A DNA stretch of 42,817 nucleotides, taken from contig NZ_JAFATE010000722.1 of NCBI RefSeq assembly GCF_019244115.1, forward strand, positions 1 to 42,817. The letters run 5' to 3'. The stretch is from Bradyrhizobium sp. GTDB taxonomy: Bacteria; Pseudomonadota; Alphaproteobacteria; Rhizobiales; Xanthobacteraceae. Under the pieces are notes generated by a model. The model ran no database searches. It was not told the DNA's origin and saw nothing but the letters and a program-made list of their open reading frames with translations. Positions 1-8,158 of this stretch are shown piece after piece (positions within the stretch are counted from its first letter, which is position 1; the number at the start of each line of letters is the position of its first letter). A program made the translations under genes and the position numbers.

Positions 1-2
1 AG

Positions 3-182
3 GTAGGCGAATTCTACACCCCGCAAGCCGAAGGCGGGCTCCGCCACGACGACCCCCGGTTGGGGTTGAACTGGCCGCTCCCGGTCTCGGTGATCTCATC
101 GAAGGATCGGGCGTTCCACTTGTTGCATGAGGTCGAAGACGAAGTGAAGCGCAAGATGTCGCTCACCGCGCTGGCTGCATGA
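3..182 (+). CDS. dTDP-4-dehydrorhamnose 3,5-epimerase-like protein, C-terminal fragment (5' end outside window)
   Basis: This is an open frame from the left edge to a TGA at 180-182, giving 59 residues of the C-terminal end of a protein. It contains YTPQAEGGLRHDDPRLGLNW followed by PLPVSVISSKD. This matches the RmlC cupin signature around the wnDP...WP...ilSekD stretch, near the end of dTDP-4-dehydrorhamnose 3,5-epimerases. Members epimerise C3 and C5 of a dTDP-4-keto-6-deoxyhexose during nucleotide-sugar synthesis for surface polysaccharide. The catalytic His and Tyr would lie upstream, so activity cannot be judged. The tail after the signature (HEVEDEVKRKMSLTALAA) is ordinary. It is followed closely by the SAF-domain oxidoreductase on the same strand, suggesting a shared transcript for sugar modification. 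The family call is fairly sure; the exact sugar is unknown. Confidence 0.72.
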   Translation, partial: VGEFYTPQAEGGLRHDDPRLGLNWPLPVSVISSKDRAFHLLHEVEDEVKRKMSLTALAA

Positions 183-241
183 CAAGCGGCGCGAAGAACC
201 TCGCGGCGTTGCGGGCAGTTGAGCGGCGACGGAGAATGCTT

Positions 242-1612
242 ATGTGGATCGTCGACACGGCATTGAAGGCGCGGGCCGATCAGAATCGGCCCATTGGGGT
301 CGGCATCGTCGGTGCCGGCTTCATGTGCCAAGGTCTGACCAACCAGATTGTCAATAGCACGCCGGGAATGCGCGTCGTGGCGATATCCAACCGCCGCCCG
401 GAGAGAGCCGTCGCCGTTTTTAAATATTCCGGCCGCGAGGACGTTGTCATCGCCGATTCGCAGATCAAGTTCGACAATACCGCCGCACGGACCCGGCCTG
501 TGGCAACGGCAGATCCGATGCTGCTCGCGCGCTCGCCGCACGTCGACGTCATCGTCGACGTCACGGGCGCGGTCGAATACGGCGCCCATGTCGTGCTCGA
601 GGCGTTCAAGCACCGGAAGGACATCGTGCTGATGAATGCCGAGCTCGACAGCACCATCGGTCCGATTCTTCAGACCTATGCCGACCAGCATGACGTGATC
701 CTGACCGGCTGTGAGGGCGATGAGCCGGGCGTGCAGATGAACCTGTATCGCTGGGTCAGGGGTCTGGGGCTCACTCCGCGTCTGATGGGTAACGTGAAGG
801 GGCTTCAGGATCCTTATCGTAATCCGACCACGCAACAGGGCTTTGCGCAGCGCTGGGGACAGAACGCCGCAATGGTGACCAGTTTTGCCGATGGCTCCAA
901 GATCAGCTTCGAGCAGAGCATCGTAGCCAATGCGACGGGCTTCAAGGTACGCTCGCGAGGCATGTCGCGCGGGCTGCAATACACGGGCGATGTACTCAAG
1001 ATCGGCGACCTCTATGATATTGAGGAGCTCCGCAGGCTTGGCGGCGCGGTTGATTACGTCGTGGGCACGCCGTTAACAAAGGTCTATTGCCTAGCCGAGC
1101 ACCCCGATCCCAAGCAGCAGCACTATCTGAACCTGTACAAAATGGGACCGGGGCCGCTCTATTCGTTCTTCATCCCCTATCATCTGGTGCATTTTGAGGC
1201 ACCCAACGCGATTGCGCGGGCTGTGCTGTTTCGCGACGCGACCACCAAGCCGCTCAATGGTCCGATCGTCGAGGTCTGCGCCGTCGCCAAGCAGGATCTC
1301 AGGGCTGGTGAGCTGCTCGACGACTATGGCATGTACATGACATATGGGGAGGCGGTGAACGCCGGCGAGATGAGTGCCGGTCGATATCTTCCGGAAGGCC
1401 TGGTGCAGGGCTGCCGGTTGAAGCGGCGTATCGCCAAGGACACGGTGATTACGTATGATGATGTCGTGCTGCCGCCGGGGCGGCTGGCGGATCGACTGCG
1501 GGCGGAGCAATATTTGAAATTCCGCGGCGAGACATGGCTGAAGGACATGCTTGACGTGCAAGCTGTCGAACAGCCTCGGCGAGAGTTCGCAGCGTCAAGC
1601 GCAGGCGACTGA
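242..1612 (+). CDS. SAF-domain NAD(P)-dependent oxidoreductase (COG4091, homoserine-dehydrogenase-like)
   Basis: Predicted cytoplasmic oxidoreductase of about 456 residues. Near the N-terminus is a Rossmann nucleotide-binding segment (VGIVGAGFMCQG), followed by a conserved DVTGAVEYG segment. The C-terminal third carries a SAF domain (around GPIVEVCAVAKQDLRAGELL and LKRRIAKDTVITYDDV), as in COG4091 proteins annotated as predicted homoserine dehydrogenases. I chose the ATG at 242 because GGAGA at 231-235 is a well-spaced ribosome site and because homologues start close to an IVDTAL segment. An ATG at 179 in the same frame overlaps the upstream stop (ATGA) and would add 21 poorly conserved residues. 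Placement after an RmlC-like gene suggests a role in making an unusual, perhaps branched, nucleotide sugar rather than in homoserine metabolism. That is inference, and the substrate is not known. Confidence 0.8.
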   Translation: MWIVDTALKARADQNRPIGVGIVGAGFMCQGLTNQIVNSTPGMRVVAISNRRPERAVAVFKYSGREDVVIADSQIKFDNTAARTRPVATADPMLLARSPHVDVIVDVTGAVEYGAHVVLEAFKHRKDIVLMNAELDSTIGPILQTYADQHDVILTGCEGDEPGVQMNLYRWVRGLGLTPRLMGNVKGLQDPYRNPTTQQGFAQRWGQNAAMVTSFADGSKISFEQSIVANATGFKVRSRGMSRGLQYTGDVLKIGDLYDIEELRRLGGAVDYVVGTPLTKVYCLAEHPDPKQQHYLNLYKMGPGPLYSFFIPYHLVHFEAPNAIARAVLFRDATTKPLNGPIVEVCAVAKQDLRAGELLDDYGMYMTYGEAVNAGEMSAGRYLPEGLVQGCRLKRRIAKDTVITYDDVVLPPGRLADRLRAEQYLKFRGETWLKDMLDVQAVEQPRREFAASSAGD

Positions 1613-2455
1613 TGTCGCGCGACTGCCGTTCAGATCTCTGCATAGCCGTCAACGCGCGTCGGTTTGGTGGAAGCGCTGCAGCTATGTTTTCACCAAGGCG
1701 CTGGGCAAATGGGAAGGTCATGAGGCGGACGTGGGTCGAGATCGCAAGAAGAAGGTTCGGCCGAGTCAAGTTGCGCAGTTGTACGGCTGACGCGCTGCAG
1801 AGCCCGGAAGTCCAGGTGTGACGCAAGGGACCGGCTGGTAACGCTCGCCTTGCGTGATGTCCTCGGGGTGTTCCAATGCCGTGCTCGGTGGCGCCATCTT
1901 GGGCATCGCATTGGGATTACCTCGCCTGCGCTGCGTCTCATGCTGCCCTAGCCATCACTATTGCGATAACCTTGCTCTCCGCCGCGAACAACGGTCACCC
2001 TGATCGAAAGGCGTTGATTCGCATCGGCCGACGTGTGGCAGAGCACGCAACCTTTTCACAGTGACGTCCCGACTCCTGCTGGCTCGAAGAGCGACGCCAT
2101 GATCGACGACGAGATCGAAGAACTCCGCCGGGATTTACTCGATGCGCACGATAACCGGTCACCGGGGGTGAACCCCGTCCGGCCAGCACGCCGCCCTTGT
2201 TACGAGCGGCAACGGCTACAGATCGCGGCACGAGACGAACTGGTCGGCGAAGCCGTGCGGACCATCAGGCTGCTGGCCCCGCCCGCTCCTTGAGTGCTGA
2301 CGCGCCCGCCTTTCACCCTCCCCAGCAAAGCCGGGCCGCCTGAAGCCGCGCAGCCGGCGCGCAAGGGCGCACGCTGGAGTCGATCCGCTCGCTCGGCGAT
2401 CTGCACGGCATTGCACCCCCCGGTATCAGTTGGATTCATGCTGACGCGGGGCCGG
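1613..2455. other. gene-free stretch, no recognisable feature
   Basis: These 843 bases lie between the SAF oxidoreductase stop and the end of the GntR gene. Several short open frames exist on both strands, the longest about 86 codons at 2033-2293. They lack Shine-Dalgarno sites, recognisable domains and plausible composition (many Arg, Pro and Ser residues, as in chance high-GC frames). No transposase, tRNA or clear terminator was recognised. It may be decayed coding sequence or a boundary between two gene blocks, but the sequence does not prove either. Confidence 0.55.
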
Positions 2456-3148
2456 TCAGGCCTGCAGGATTTGCCTTATATCGACCGGTTCCGCGGGGGT
2501 GTCACGCACGTCGAGCGCCTCTTCGATGTGGTGCAGGTGCTCTTCCATCAGGTCGGCGGCGCGCTGCTTGTCGCCGGCAGCGAGCGCATCGAGCAACGTG
2601 TCGTGTTCGGCTTCCGAGCAGGTGCGCGCGCGGGTCGATCCATAAAGCCCGATAATGAGCGAGGTGCGTGCCACCAGCTCCTCGAGGTATCTGGTCAATA
2701 CCGAGTTGCCGGCGATTTCTGCGAGCCGAATATGAAATTGCCCCGATAGCCGGATGGACTCGCTGCGCTCGCCGCGGGCTTCTGCTGCAGCACCGGCGCG
2801 GGAATTCGCCCTCAATTCCGCGAGTGTGCGCTCGTCGATTGCGGTCGCCGCGGACAGCACCACCGACCGCTCGATCGCGCGGCGCGCCTCGAAAACCTCG
2901 CGCGCTTCGCTGGCGCTGGGGCTGCTGACATAGGCGCCGCGATTGGGATGCAGCGTCACAACGCTCCGACCGGCCAGCACCACGAGGACACGCCGGATCT
3001 GGGCACGGCTGGCTTCGAACGCCTCGCAAAGTGCATTTTCGGCAAGCTTCGCACCCGGGGGAAGCTTGTGCTCCATGACAGCAGCGAAGACGCGCTCGAC
3101 GATGACGTTGTCGGCGAGGGGCCGGGGAAGATCAGCGAGCAGGGCCAT
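2456..3148 (-). CDS. GntR-family transcriptional regulator, FCD (FadR) subfamily
   Basis: DNA-binding regulator of 230 residues. The N-terminal winged helix-turn-helix (about residues 12-75) includes LPPGAKLAENALCEAFEASR and ends in a wing reading HPNRGAYV. The FCD effector domain (about 85-215) shows the metal- or ligand-binding pattern of this family: a His in GQFHIRLAEIAGN, an EHDTLLDALAAGD segment and a late His in MEEHLHHIEEAL. FCD regulators usually sense an organic acid or sugar acid and repress a neighbouring uptake or catabolic operon. The gene is divergent from the ABC importer starting at 3427, and a perfect palindrome lies between them. It is therefore the likely local regulator of the 3427-8890 operon. 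The ATG at 3148 is preceded by a GAG and, further up, an AGGGGAGG run. The effector is unknown. Confidence 0.88.
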   Translation of the reverse strand: MALLADLPRPLADNVIVERVFAAVMEHKLPPGAKLAENALCEAFEASRAQIRRVLVVLAGRSVVTLHPNRGAYVSSPSASEAREVFEARRAIERSVVLSAATAIDERTLAELRANSRAGAAAEARGERSESIRLSGQFHIRLAEIAGNSVLTRYLEELVARTSLIIGLYGSTRARTCSEAEHDTLLDALAAGDKQRAADLMEEHLHHIEEALDVRDTPAEPVDIRQILQA

Positions 3149-3297
3149 CTCTCGTTTCGCTATGCCTCCCCTTGCTCGGCCAACTCGTTCGACGCCCCGT
3201 CCCGGAAAGAGGCAGCGCGCTGATACCGGCGCCCGCTATCGGGAGCAAGACACGAAATGTGTTGGTTCTTGTCCCTTTGTGTCTACGAAGGAGACAG

Positions 3298-3311
3298 GAT
3301 TGTCAACAATC
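3298..3311. promoter_or_regulatory. candidate GntR operator palindrome in the divergent promoter region
   Basis: GATTGTCAACAATC is a perfect inverted repeat with 6-base arms and a 2-base centre, 116 bases before the importer's first gene and 150 bases from the GntR start. Its core TTGT..ACAA resembles the GT/AC half-site pattern bound by many FCD-type GntR proteins. A GATAAT at 3327-3332 could be a -10 element for the rightward promoter, but no well-spaced -35 was found. The palindrome is seen directly; its use as an operator is inference. Confidence 0.5.
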
Positions 3312-3426
3312 TAGCTTTTTCGTGTTGATAATCCCTTGGCCTTCATGCATCGTCGCGGCCAAGCAAAGCTCCGCTCGCGCGCCCGGCACCCCGGGCGCCA
3401 GACGGTTCTGGAGGGAGGGAAAGATC

Positions 3427-4629
3427 ATGAAGCGTCACATGTTTTCGTCTCGCGCCGCTCTGCTCGGTCTGGTATCCGCGCTCAGCCTTGCAGGGGCGCT
3501 GATGCCTGCCGAGGCTGCGAACAAGGTTCTCAAGATCGGCTTCGTCGGCGTGACCAGTGGTCCTGCCGCCGCATGGGGCACCTCGAATGTTCGTTCGATG
3601 CAGACGCTTGCCGCCTGGTGGAACGGGCAGGGCGGGGTCAAGATCGGTGACCAGACCTACGACATCGACGTCGTGACCTTCGACGACCAGAAGGATCCCA
3701 AGCGCGCCATCGCCGGCATGGAAAAGATGGCGCAGGAGGGCATCCATTATGTGGTCGGGCCGAATGTCGACGACGGCGCCGCGGCGGTCCGGCCGGTGGC
3801 CGAAAAGGCCGGCATCATTTATTTTCCCTACGCCTTCCCCAAGGCGCTCTACACCAAGCCCGCCTCGAACGCGGTCCTCGGCATGGTGGCGAACTACCAG
3901 TCGGCGCCCTCGATCTACAAGTATCTGAAAGAGAACAAAGGCGTGAAGACGGTCGCCTTTGTCTGCGCGAACGAATCCGATCCGATCAGTCAGCGCGACG
4001 GCGGCGTGGTCGCGGCCAAGGCGCTGGGTTTGAACGTGGTCGCAGACAAGGATACCTATGAGAACGACACGCGCGACTTCACGCCGGTGCTGACGCCGAT
4101 CGTGAAATTGAAGCCGGATCTTTTGGTGTTGTCGGGTGTGGCACCGGCGAATGCGCCGCTGTTGATCCGCTCGGCGCGTGAACTCGGCTTCGAGGGGATC
4201 ATCTCGACCGAGACCGCGCAGGACGCCAAGGTGCTCGAGGAAGGCGCCGGTGAACTGGCCAACGGCTTCATCTCGGTCGGCGGCGCCTCGACGCCGGAAA
4301 TCCGCTCGAAGACGATGGAAGAGTTCATCGACCGCTACACCAAGAAGTTCGGCGAGTACAACGACGAGTCGAACACCAAGGTCTACGCGCTGCAATATAT
4401 CGTCGACACGCTGAAGGCAGATCCGAAAGCAATCGACAGCGTGGAGGAGTTCAAGAAGGCGATGGACACGTTCTCAGCGCCTAATCCGTATCTGAAGGAC
4501 TCATCGGCGACCCTGCACTATGTCGGAACGACGTCGTTCGGGCAGAAGCGCCAGCTCGCGGTACCGCTGGTCGTGAACCAGTACAAGGACGGAAAGTTCG
4601 AGACCCTGTTTGTTGCGAATGTCGACTGA
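3427..4629 (+). CDS. ABC transporter substrate-binding protein, branched-chain amino acid type
   Basis: Periplasmic solute-binding protein of 400 residues. A Sec signal peptide occupies about residues 1-31 (MKRHM, then a Leu/Ala-rich core ending PAEA or AEAA before NKVLKIGFVG). The mature part is a type I periplasmic fold of the LivJ/COG0683 kind: IGFVGVTSGPAAAWG at the ligand end, FDDQKDPKRAIAGMEKM and a VVGPNVDDGAAAVRPV loop. The ATG at 3427 has a strong GGAGGGAGGG site just upstream; the frame stays open further left, but without a signal peptide at the start. It is the first gene of a five-gene importer followed by a racemase, so the ligand could be a hydantoin, an amino acid or an amide. 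The ligand cannot be read from the sequence. Confidence 0.9.
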   Translation: MKRHMFSSRAALLGLVSALSLAGALMPAEAANKVLKIGFVGVTSGPAAAWGTSNVRSMQTLAAWWNGQGGVKIGDQTYDIDVVTFDDQKDPKRAIAGMEKMAQEGIHYVVGPNVDDGAAAVRPVAEKAGIIYFPYAFPKALYTKPASNAVLGMVANYQSAPSIYKYLKENKGVKTVAFVCANESDPISQRDGGVVAAKALGLNVVADKDTYENDTRDFTPVLTPIVKLKPDLLVLSGVAPANAPLLIRSARELGFEGIISTETAQDAKVLEEGAGELANGFISVGGASTPEIRSKTMEEFIDRYTKKFGEYNDESNTKVYALQYIVDTLKADPKAIDSVEEFKKAMDTFSAPNPYLKDSSATLHYVGTTSFGQKRQLAVPLVVNQYKDGKFETLFVANVD

Positions 4630-4702
4630 GCGCATCGCCTGCCTGCGGGCGTCATCATCCGATCCGTCGGCGCTCGAGGTATGCGCCTGAACAAGTGACG
4701 GA

Positions 4703-4735
4703 GGCAAGCTGCATTCCATCTGAGCGCAGCTTGCC
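4703..4735 (+). other. perfect intercistronic stem-loop between binding protein and permease genes
   Basis: GGCAAGCTGC at 4703-4712 pairs perfectly with GCAGCTTGCC at 4726-4735 around a 13-base loop. It lies in the 162-base gap between the binding protein stop and the LivH-type permease start. No T-run follows, so it is unlikely to be a simple intrinsic terminator. In other importers (for example malE-malF) such hairpins protect the upstream mRNA and give more binding protein than permease; a similar role is likely here but is inferred. Confidence 0.6.
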
Positions 4736-4791
4736 CCGGGCTCGGCGACGGCACGGGCGCCTGAACGAAGTCCGTCCAGCGGAGAGCGGTC

Positions 4792-5658
4792 GTGGAGCAA
4801 GTCGTCGCCAACGGGCTCTATCTCGGCGCGCAATATGCGCTCATTGCGCTTGGTCTTACGCTCATCTTTGCGCTGATGAACGTGCTCAACTTCGCGCACG
4901 GGCAGATGTATGTGCTTGGGGGCTTCGTCACCTATGAAATCTACGGCCAGCTGCGCTGGCCGTTCGTCGTCGCGCTGTTTGCCTCCGCCATTACGCTCGC
5001 GGTTCTCGGTGGGCTGATCGAGCGCTTGCTGTTCCGAACCGTCATCAGGCGCAGCGTCCGCGAGGAAAGTACGATGCTGCTCGCGGCCGGCATCGCCTAT
5101 TTCCTCGACGCGGTCATCCTGCTGCTGTTCGGCGAGAAGCAGCGCGGCGTCCCGAAGATCGTTCCTGGCGTGCTGCGGGCCGGCGATATCATCATGCCCT
5201 ATGACCGCATCGTCGTCGGGGGCCTCGCCGTCCTCTTCATCGTCGGATTCATTCTGATGATGCAATACACCAGGCCGGGACGGGCGATGCGCGCGCTGGC
5301 CCAGGATCGCATCGCTGCGCAGCTCATGGGGGTGCCGGTCGAGTTCTACTCATTGCTTGGTTTTGCGCTCGGAGCCATGCTTGCTGGTCTGGTCGGCGGC
5401 CTTCTGGTGACGATCACCGGCGTCAATTCGGGCATCGGAGGGCCGATATCGCTCAAAGCCTTCCTGATGGTGATGATCGGCGGCGCCGGCGTCGTGGGCG
5501 GGGCCATTGCCGGTGGCTTTATCCTCGGCATGCTGGAATCCGTCGGCTTGACCGTCTTGCACGCCTATGGCGACATCACCTATCTCGTCATCTTCGCGGC
5601 TCTGCTAATCTTCCTCGCCATCCGGCCGAATGGCCTGATGGGCAAGCCCTGGGGCTGA
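4792..5658 (+). CDS. ABC transporter permease, LivH type
   Basis: Inner-membrane permease of 288 residues, nearly all hydrophobic with about eight membrane spans. It has the LivH hallmarks NGLYLGAQYALIALGLTLIF at the N-terminus, LNFAHGQMYVLGGFV in the second span, and a cytoplasmic loop RAMRALAQDRIAAQLMGV, the ATPase-contact segment. The start is a GTG at 4792 with GGAGAG at 4781-4786; no good ATG alternative is present. It forms the channel with the LivM-type permease that starts 4 bases downstream. Substrate follows the binding protein and is unknown. Confidence 0.9.
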   Translation: MEQVVANGLYLGAQYALIALGLTLIFALMNVLNFAHGQMYVLGGFVTYEIYGQLRWPFVVALFASAITLAVLGGLIERLLFRTVIRRSVREESTMLLAAGIAYFLDAVILLLFGEKQRGVPKIVPGVLRAGDIIMPYDRIVVGGLAVLFIVGFILMMQYTRPGRAMRALAQDRIAAQLMGVPVEFYSLLGFALGAMLAGLVGGLLVTITGVNSGIGGPISLKAFLMVMIGGAGVVGGAIAGGFILGMLESVGLTVLHAYGDITYLVIFAALLIFLAIRPNGLMGKPWG

Positions 5659-5662
5659 GTCG

Positions 5663-6643
5663 ATGTTTCGCCCGTTGCGCCTGGCCGCGCTCGCGGTCTT
5701 CGTCCTGGTGGTGTTCCTCGCCGTTCCCCTAGCGATCAAGGCCGCAGGCCGCACGGACTTCTATTATACGCTGAGCTCCGTCGCCCTTCTTGCCATCGCC
5801 AGCAGCGGCGTGTGGCTGATGTTCCATATCGGCCGCATCAACATCGGGCAGGGCGCCTTCGCACTGATGGGCGGTTATGTTTCCGCCATTCTGGTAACCT
5901 CGGCGGGTTTCTCATTCTGGCTCAGCCTGCCGCTGGCCGGCCTGTTCTGCGCCGCCGTCAGCATCCTCATCGGCCTGCCGATCCTGCGCCTGCGGGGGGT
6001 CTATTTCGCCATGGTGACGCTTGTGCTCACCGAGGTCGCGCGGCTCCTCGCTTTGGCGCTGCCGATCACCAACGGCGCCAAGGGCATCACCAGCATTCCC
6101 GCTCCCGGCGCGATCGGCGCCTTCGGTGTTACGCTCGTTCCGGCCTTCGATACCTTTGCCGAGCGCAATCTCGCGTTCTACTATTTGTCGACGATCATGA
6201 TGACGCTGTGCTTTGCCGCGCTCTATCGGCTCGTCCATTCGCGCATCGGCAAGCTCTTCGTCGCCATGCAGCAGAACGAGGAATTGGCCTCGTCGATGGG
6301 CATCAACGTGCCGGCGATGCGCATCCTCGCCTACGCCATCTCGTCGTTTCTCGGCGGCCTGGCTGGTGCGATCTTCATCGCCATTGCGCAATCGATCTAT
6401 CCCTCGAGCTTCACCGTCAATGACAGTGTCAACTTCATGCTCAACTGCTTCGTCGGCGGCCTCGGTCATGTCTTTGGGCCGATGCTCGGCACGCTGGTTC
6501 TCTATTTCGGATGGGATCTTCTGTTCGCGATTGGCCAGTACCAGCTTCTGATCTATTCGGGCGTGATGGTTCTCCTGATGCTGGTACTGCCGAACGGCCT
6601 GCTCAGCATCCGTCTTCCCTCGCGGCGTGGAGCCAGGAAGTGA
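5663..6643 (+). CDS. ABC transporter permease, LivM type
   Basis: Second inner-membrane permease, 326 residues with about eight to ten hydrophobic spans. It carries LivM family signatures: GRINIGQGAFALMGGYVSAI, RGVYFAMVTLVLTE, and a cytoplasmic coupling segment around RIGKLFVAMQQNEELASSMG. The ATG at 5663 lies 4 bases after the LivH-type stop, and its TGA overlaps the GTG start of the ATPase gene (GTGA), indicating tight translational coupling. Unlike some LivM proteins it has no fused ATPase domain. It should pair with the preceding permease. Confidence 0.9.
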   Translation: MFRPLRLAALAVFVLVVFLAVPLAIKAAGRTDFYYTLSSVALLAIASSGVWLMFHIGRINIGQGAFALMGGYVSAILVTSAGFSFWLSLPLAGLFCAAVSILIGLPILRLRGVYFAMVTLVLTEVARLLALALPITNGAKGITSIPAPGAIGAFGVTLVPAFDTFAERNLAFYYLSTIMMTLCFAALYRLVHSRIGKLFVAMQQNEELASSMGINVPAMRILAYAISSFLGGLAGAIFIAIAQSIYPSSFTVNDSVNFMLNCFVGGLGHVFGPMLGTLVLYFGWDLLFAIGQYQLLIYSGVMVLLMLVLPNGLLSIRLPSRRGARK

Positions 6644-7419
6644 CGTCAATCCTAAAGGTCAATGGCCTGACCAAGCAGTTCGGCGGCCTCGTCGCCGTCA
6701 ACGATGTCAGCTTTGATGTCCAGCCGAACGAGATCCTCTCCGTCATCGGCCCGAACGGTGCCGGCAAGTCGACCATCTTCAAACTGATCTCCTCCTTTCT
6801 GAGGCCGACACGCGGTGAAGTCCTGTTCCAGGGCGAGCGCATTTCCGGCCTTGCCCCGCACATCGTGGCGCGCAAGGGCGTGGTCCGCACGTTCCAGGAG
6901 ACGACGATCTTCAAGGGGTTGACGGCCCGCGATAGCGTCATCGTCGCCCACCATCTGCGGTCGCGCGCCAGCCTCATCGGCTATTATTTCGAGACCGGCC
7001 TCGCGCGTCGCGACGAGGAAGCGTTCGGCAGCTCCAGCGACGAAATCCTCGAATTCCTCGGCCTCGGCGAGGTGAAGAATGAGATCGCCAGCAATCTGCC
7101 ACACGGGCATCTGCGCGCGCTCGGCATCGCCATCGGCCTTGCCGCCAATCCCCAGGTGCTGCTGCTCGACGAGCCCTTCGCCGGCATGAACCATGAGGAG
7201 ACGCGCCGCGCCGTCGAGCTCGTGCGCGCCGTGCGCGAGCGCGGCGTCACCGTGCTGCTGGTCGAGCACGACATGGCAGCGGTCATGAAGATCTCCGACC
7301 GCATCGTCGTGATCAATTTCGGCTCGAAGATCGCCGAAGGCGCTCCTGCGCAGATCCAGAAGAACGACAGGGTGATCGAGGCCTATCTCGGCGTCGAAGA
7401 CCAAAGCATAGGGCTTTGA
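6640..7419 (+). CDS. ABC transporter ATP-binding protein, LivG type
   Basis: Cytoplasmic ATPase subunit of 259 residues. It shows Walker A GPNGAGKST, a Q-loop at RTFQETTIF, Walker B VLLLDEPFAGMN and the H-loop in LLVEHDM. The signature motif is unusual: where LivG proteins normally read something like LSYGQQR, this one has LPHGHLR, keeping the Gly but losing the following Gln. The start is taken as the GTG at 6640, overlapping the LivM-type stop by 3 bases. The frame is open further upstream inside livM, but residues before VTSILKVNGLTKQFGG are out of family. The C-terminal GSKIAEGAPAQIQ stretch is typical of LivG. Confidence 0.9.
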   Translation: MTSILKVNGLTKQFGGLVAVNDVSFDVQPNEILSVIGPNGAGKSTIFKLISSFLRPTRGEVLFQGERISGLAPHIVARKGVVRTFQETTIFKGLTARDSVIVAHHLRSRASLIGYYFETGLARRDEEAFGSSSDEILEFLGLGEVKNEIASNLPHGHLRALGIAIGLAANPQVLLLDEPFAGMNHEETRRAVELVRAVRERGVTVLLVEHDMAAVMKISDRIVVINFGSKIAEGAPAQIQKNDRVIEAYLGVEDQSIGL

Positions 7420-7421
7420 GC

Positions 7422-8144
7422 ATGCGCGCGCTGCTGTCCTTAAGCGATGTCGAGCTCTATTACGACCACGTCTATGCTCTCAAGGGCGTGTCGGTGGAGG
7501 TGCAGGAGGGCGAAACCGTCGCGCTGATCGGTGCCAACGGCGCCGGCAAGTCCTCGATCCTGCGTGCCATCACCGGCCTGCGCAGGATAAAGAAAGGCAA
7601 GATCGAGTTCGAGGGACGGCGCATCGACGGCCTGGGGCCCGAGGCGGTCGTCAAGCTGGGTATCGCCATGGTTCCGGAGGGGCGGCGCGTCTTTCCGCTC
7701 ATGAGCGTGCGCGACAATCTGATGATGGGCGCGTTTTCGCGCAGCGACCGCGCCGAGGTGCGCAGCTCGCTGGAAAGTGCCCTGGAAAGATTTCCCCGGT
7801 TGAAGGAGCGCTTGTCCCAGCCGGCGGGCACGATGAGCGGCGGCGAGCAGCAGATGCTGGTGATCGCCCGCGCTTTGATGGCGAGGCCGAAACTGCTGTT
7901 GCTCGACGAGCCTTCGCTGGGCGTCGCACCGAAGATCGTTCAGGACATCGCCCGCTCGATCGTCGCGATCAATCGCCACGAAAAAGTGAGCGTGCTTCTG
8001 GTCGAGCAGAACTCGCGCATGGCGCTGCGCATTTCCAATCGCGCCTATGCCTTGACGACCGGCACGGTCGCGCTCTCCGGCGCATCGGCCGACCTCGTCG
8101 CAGACGAGCGCATCAAACATCTCTATCTTGGCGGCGACCTCTGA
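7422..8144 (+). CDS. ABC transporter ATP-binding protein, LivF type
   Basis: Second ATPase subunit, 240 residues, with Walker A GANGAGKSS, a LivF-type VPEGRRVFPLMSVRDNL segment, signature MSGGEQQMLVIARALM, Walker B LLLLDEPSLGVAP and H-loop region VLLVEQNSRMAL (His replaced by Gln-Asn, which is usual in LivF). The ATG at 7422 lies 2 bases after the LivG-type stop. A TTG at 7416 in the same frame would overlap that stop and add two residues, so the exact start is uncertain. It should form the ATPase pair with the LivG-type subunit. Confidence 0.9.
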   Translation: MRALLSLSDVELYYDHVYALKGVSVEVQEGETVALIGANGAGKSSILRAITGLRRIKKGKIEFEGRRIDGLGPEAVVKLGIAMVPEGRRVFPLMSVRDNLMMGAFSRSDRAEVRSSLESALERFPRLKERLSQPAGTMSGGEQQMLVIARALMARPKLLLLDEPSLGVAPKIVQDIARSIVAINRHEKVSVLLVEQNSRMALRISNRAYALTTGTVALSGASADLVADERIKHLYLGGDL

Positions 8145-8158
8145 GAAACCAGCCTTCC

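Noticed and set aside
2033..2293. 86-codon open frame with an acidic MIDDEIEELRRDLL stretch
   Set aside because: No ribosome site, no recognised domain and Arg/Pro-rich tail; looks like a chance frame in high-GC DNA.
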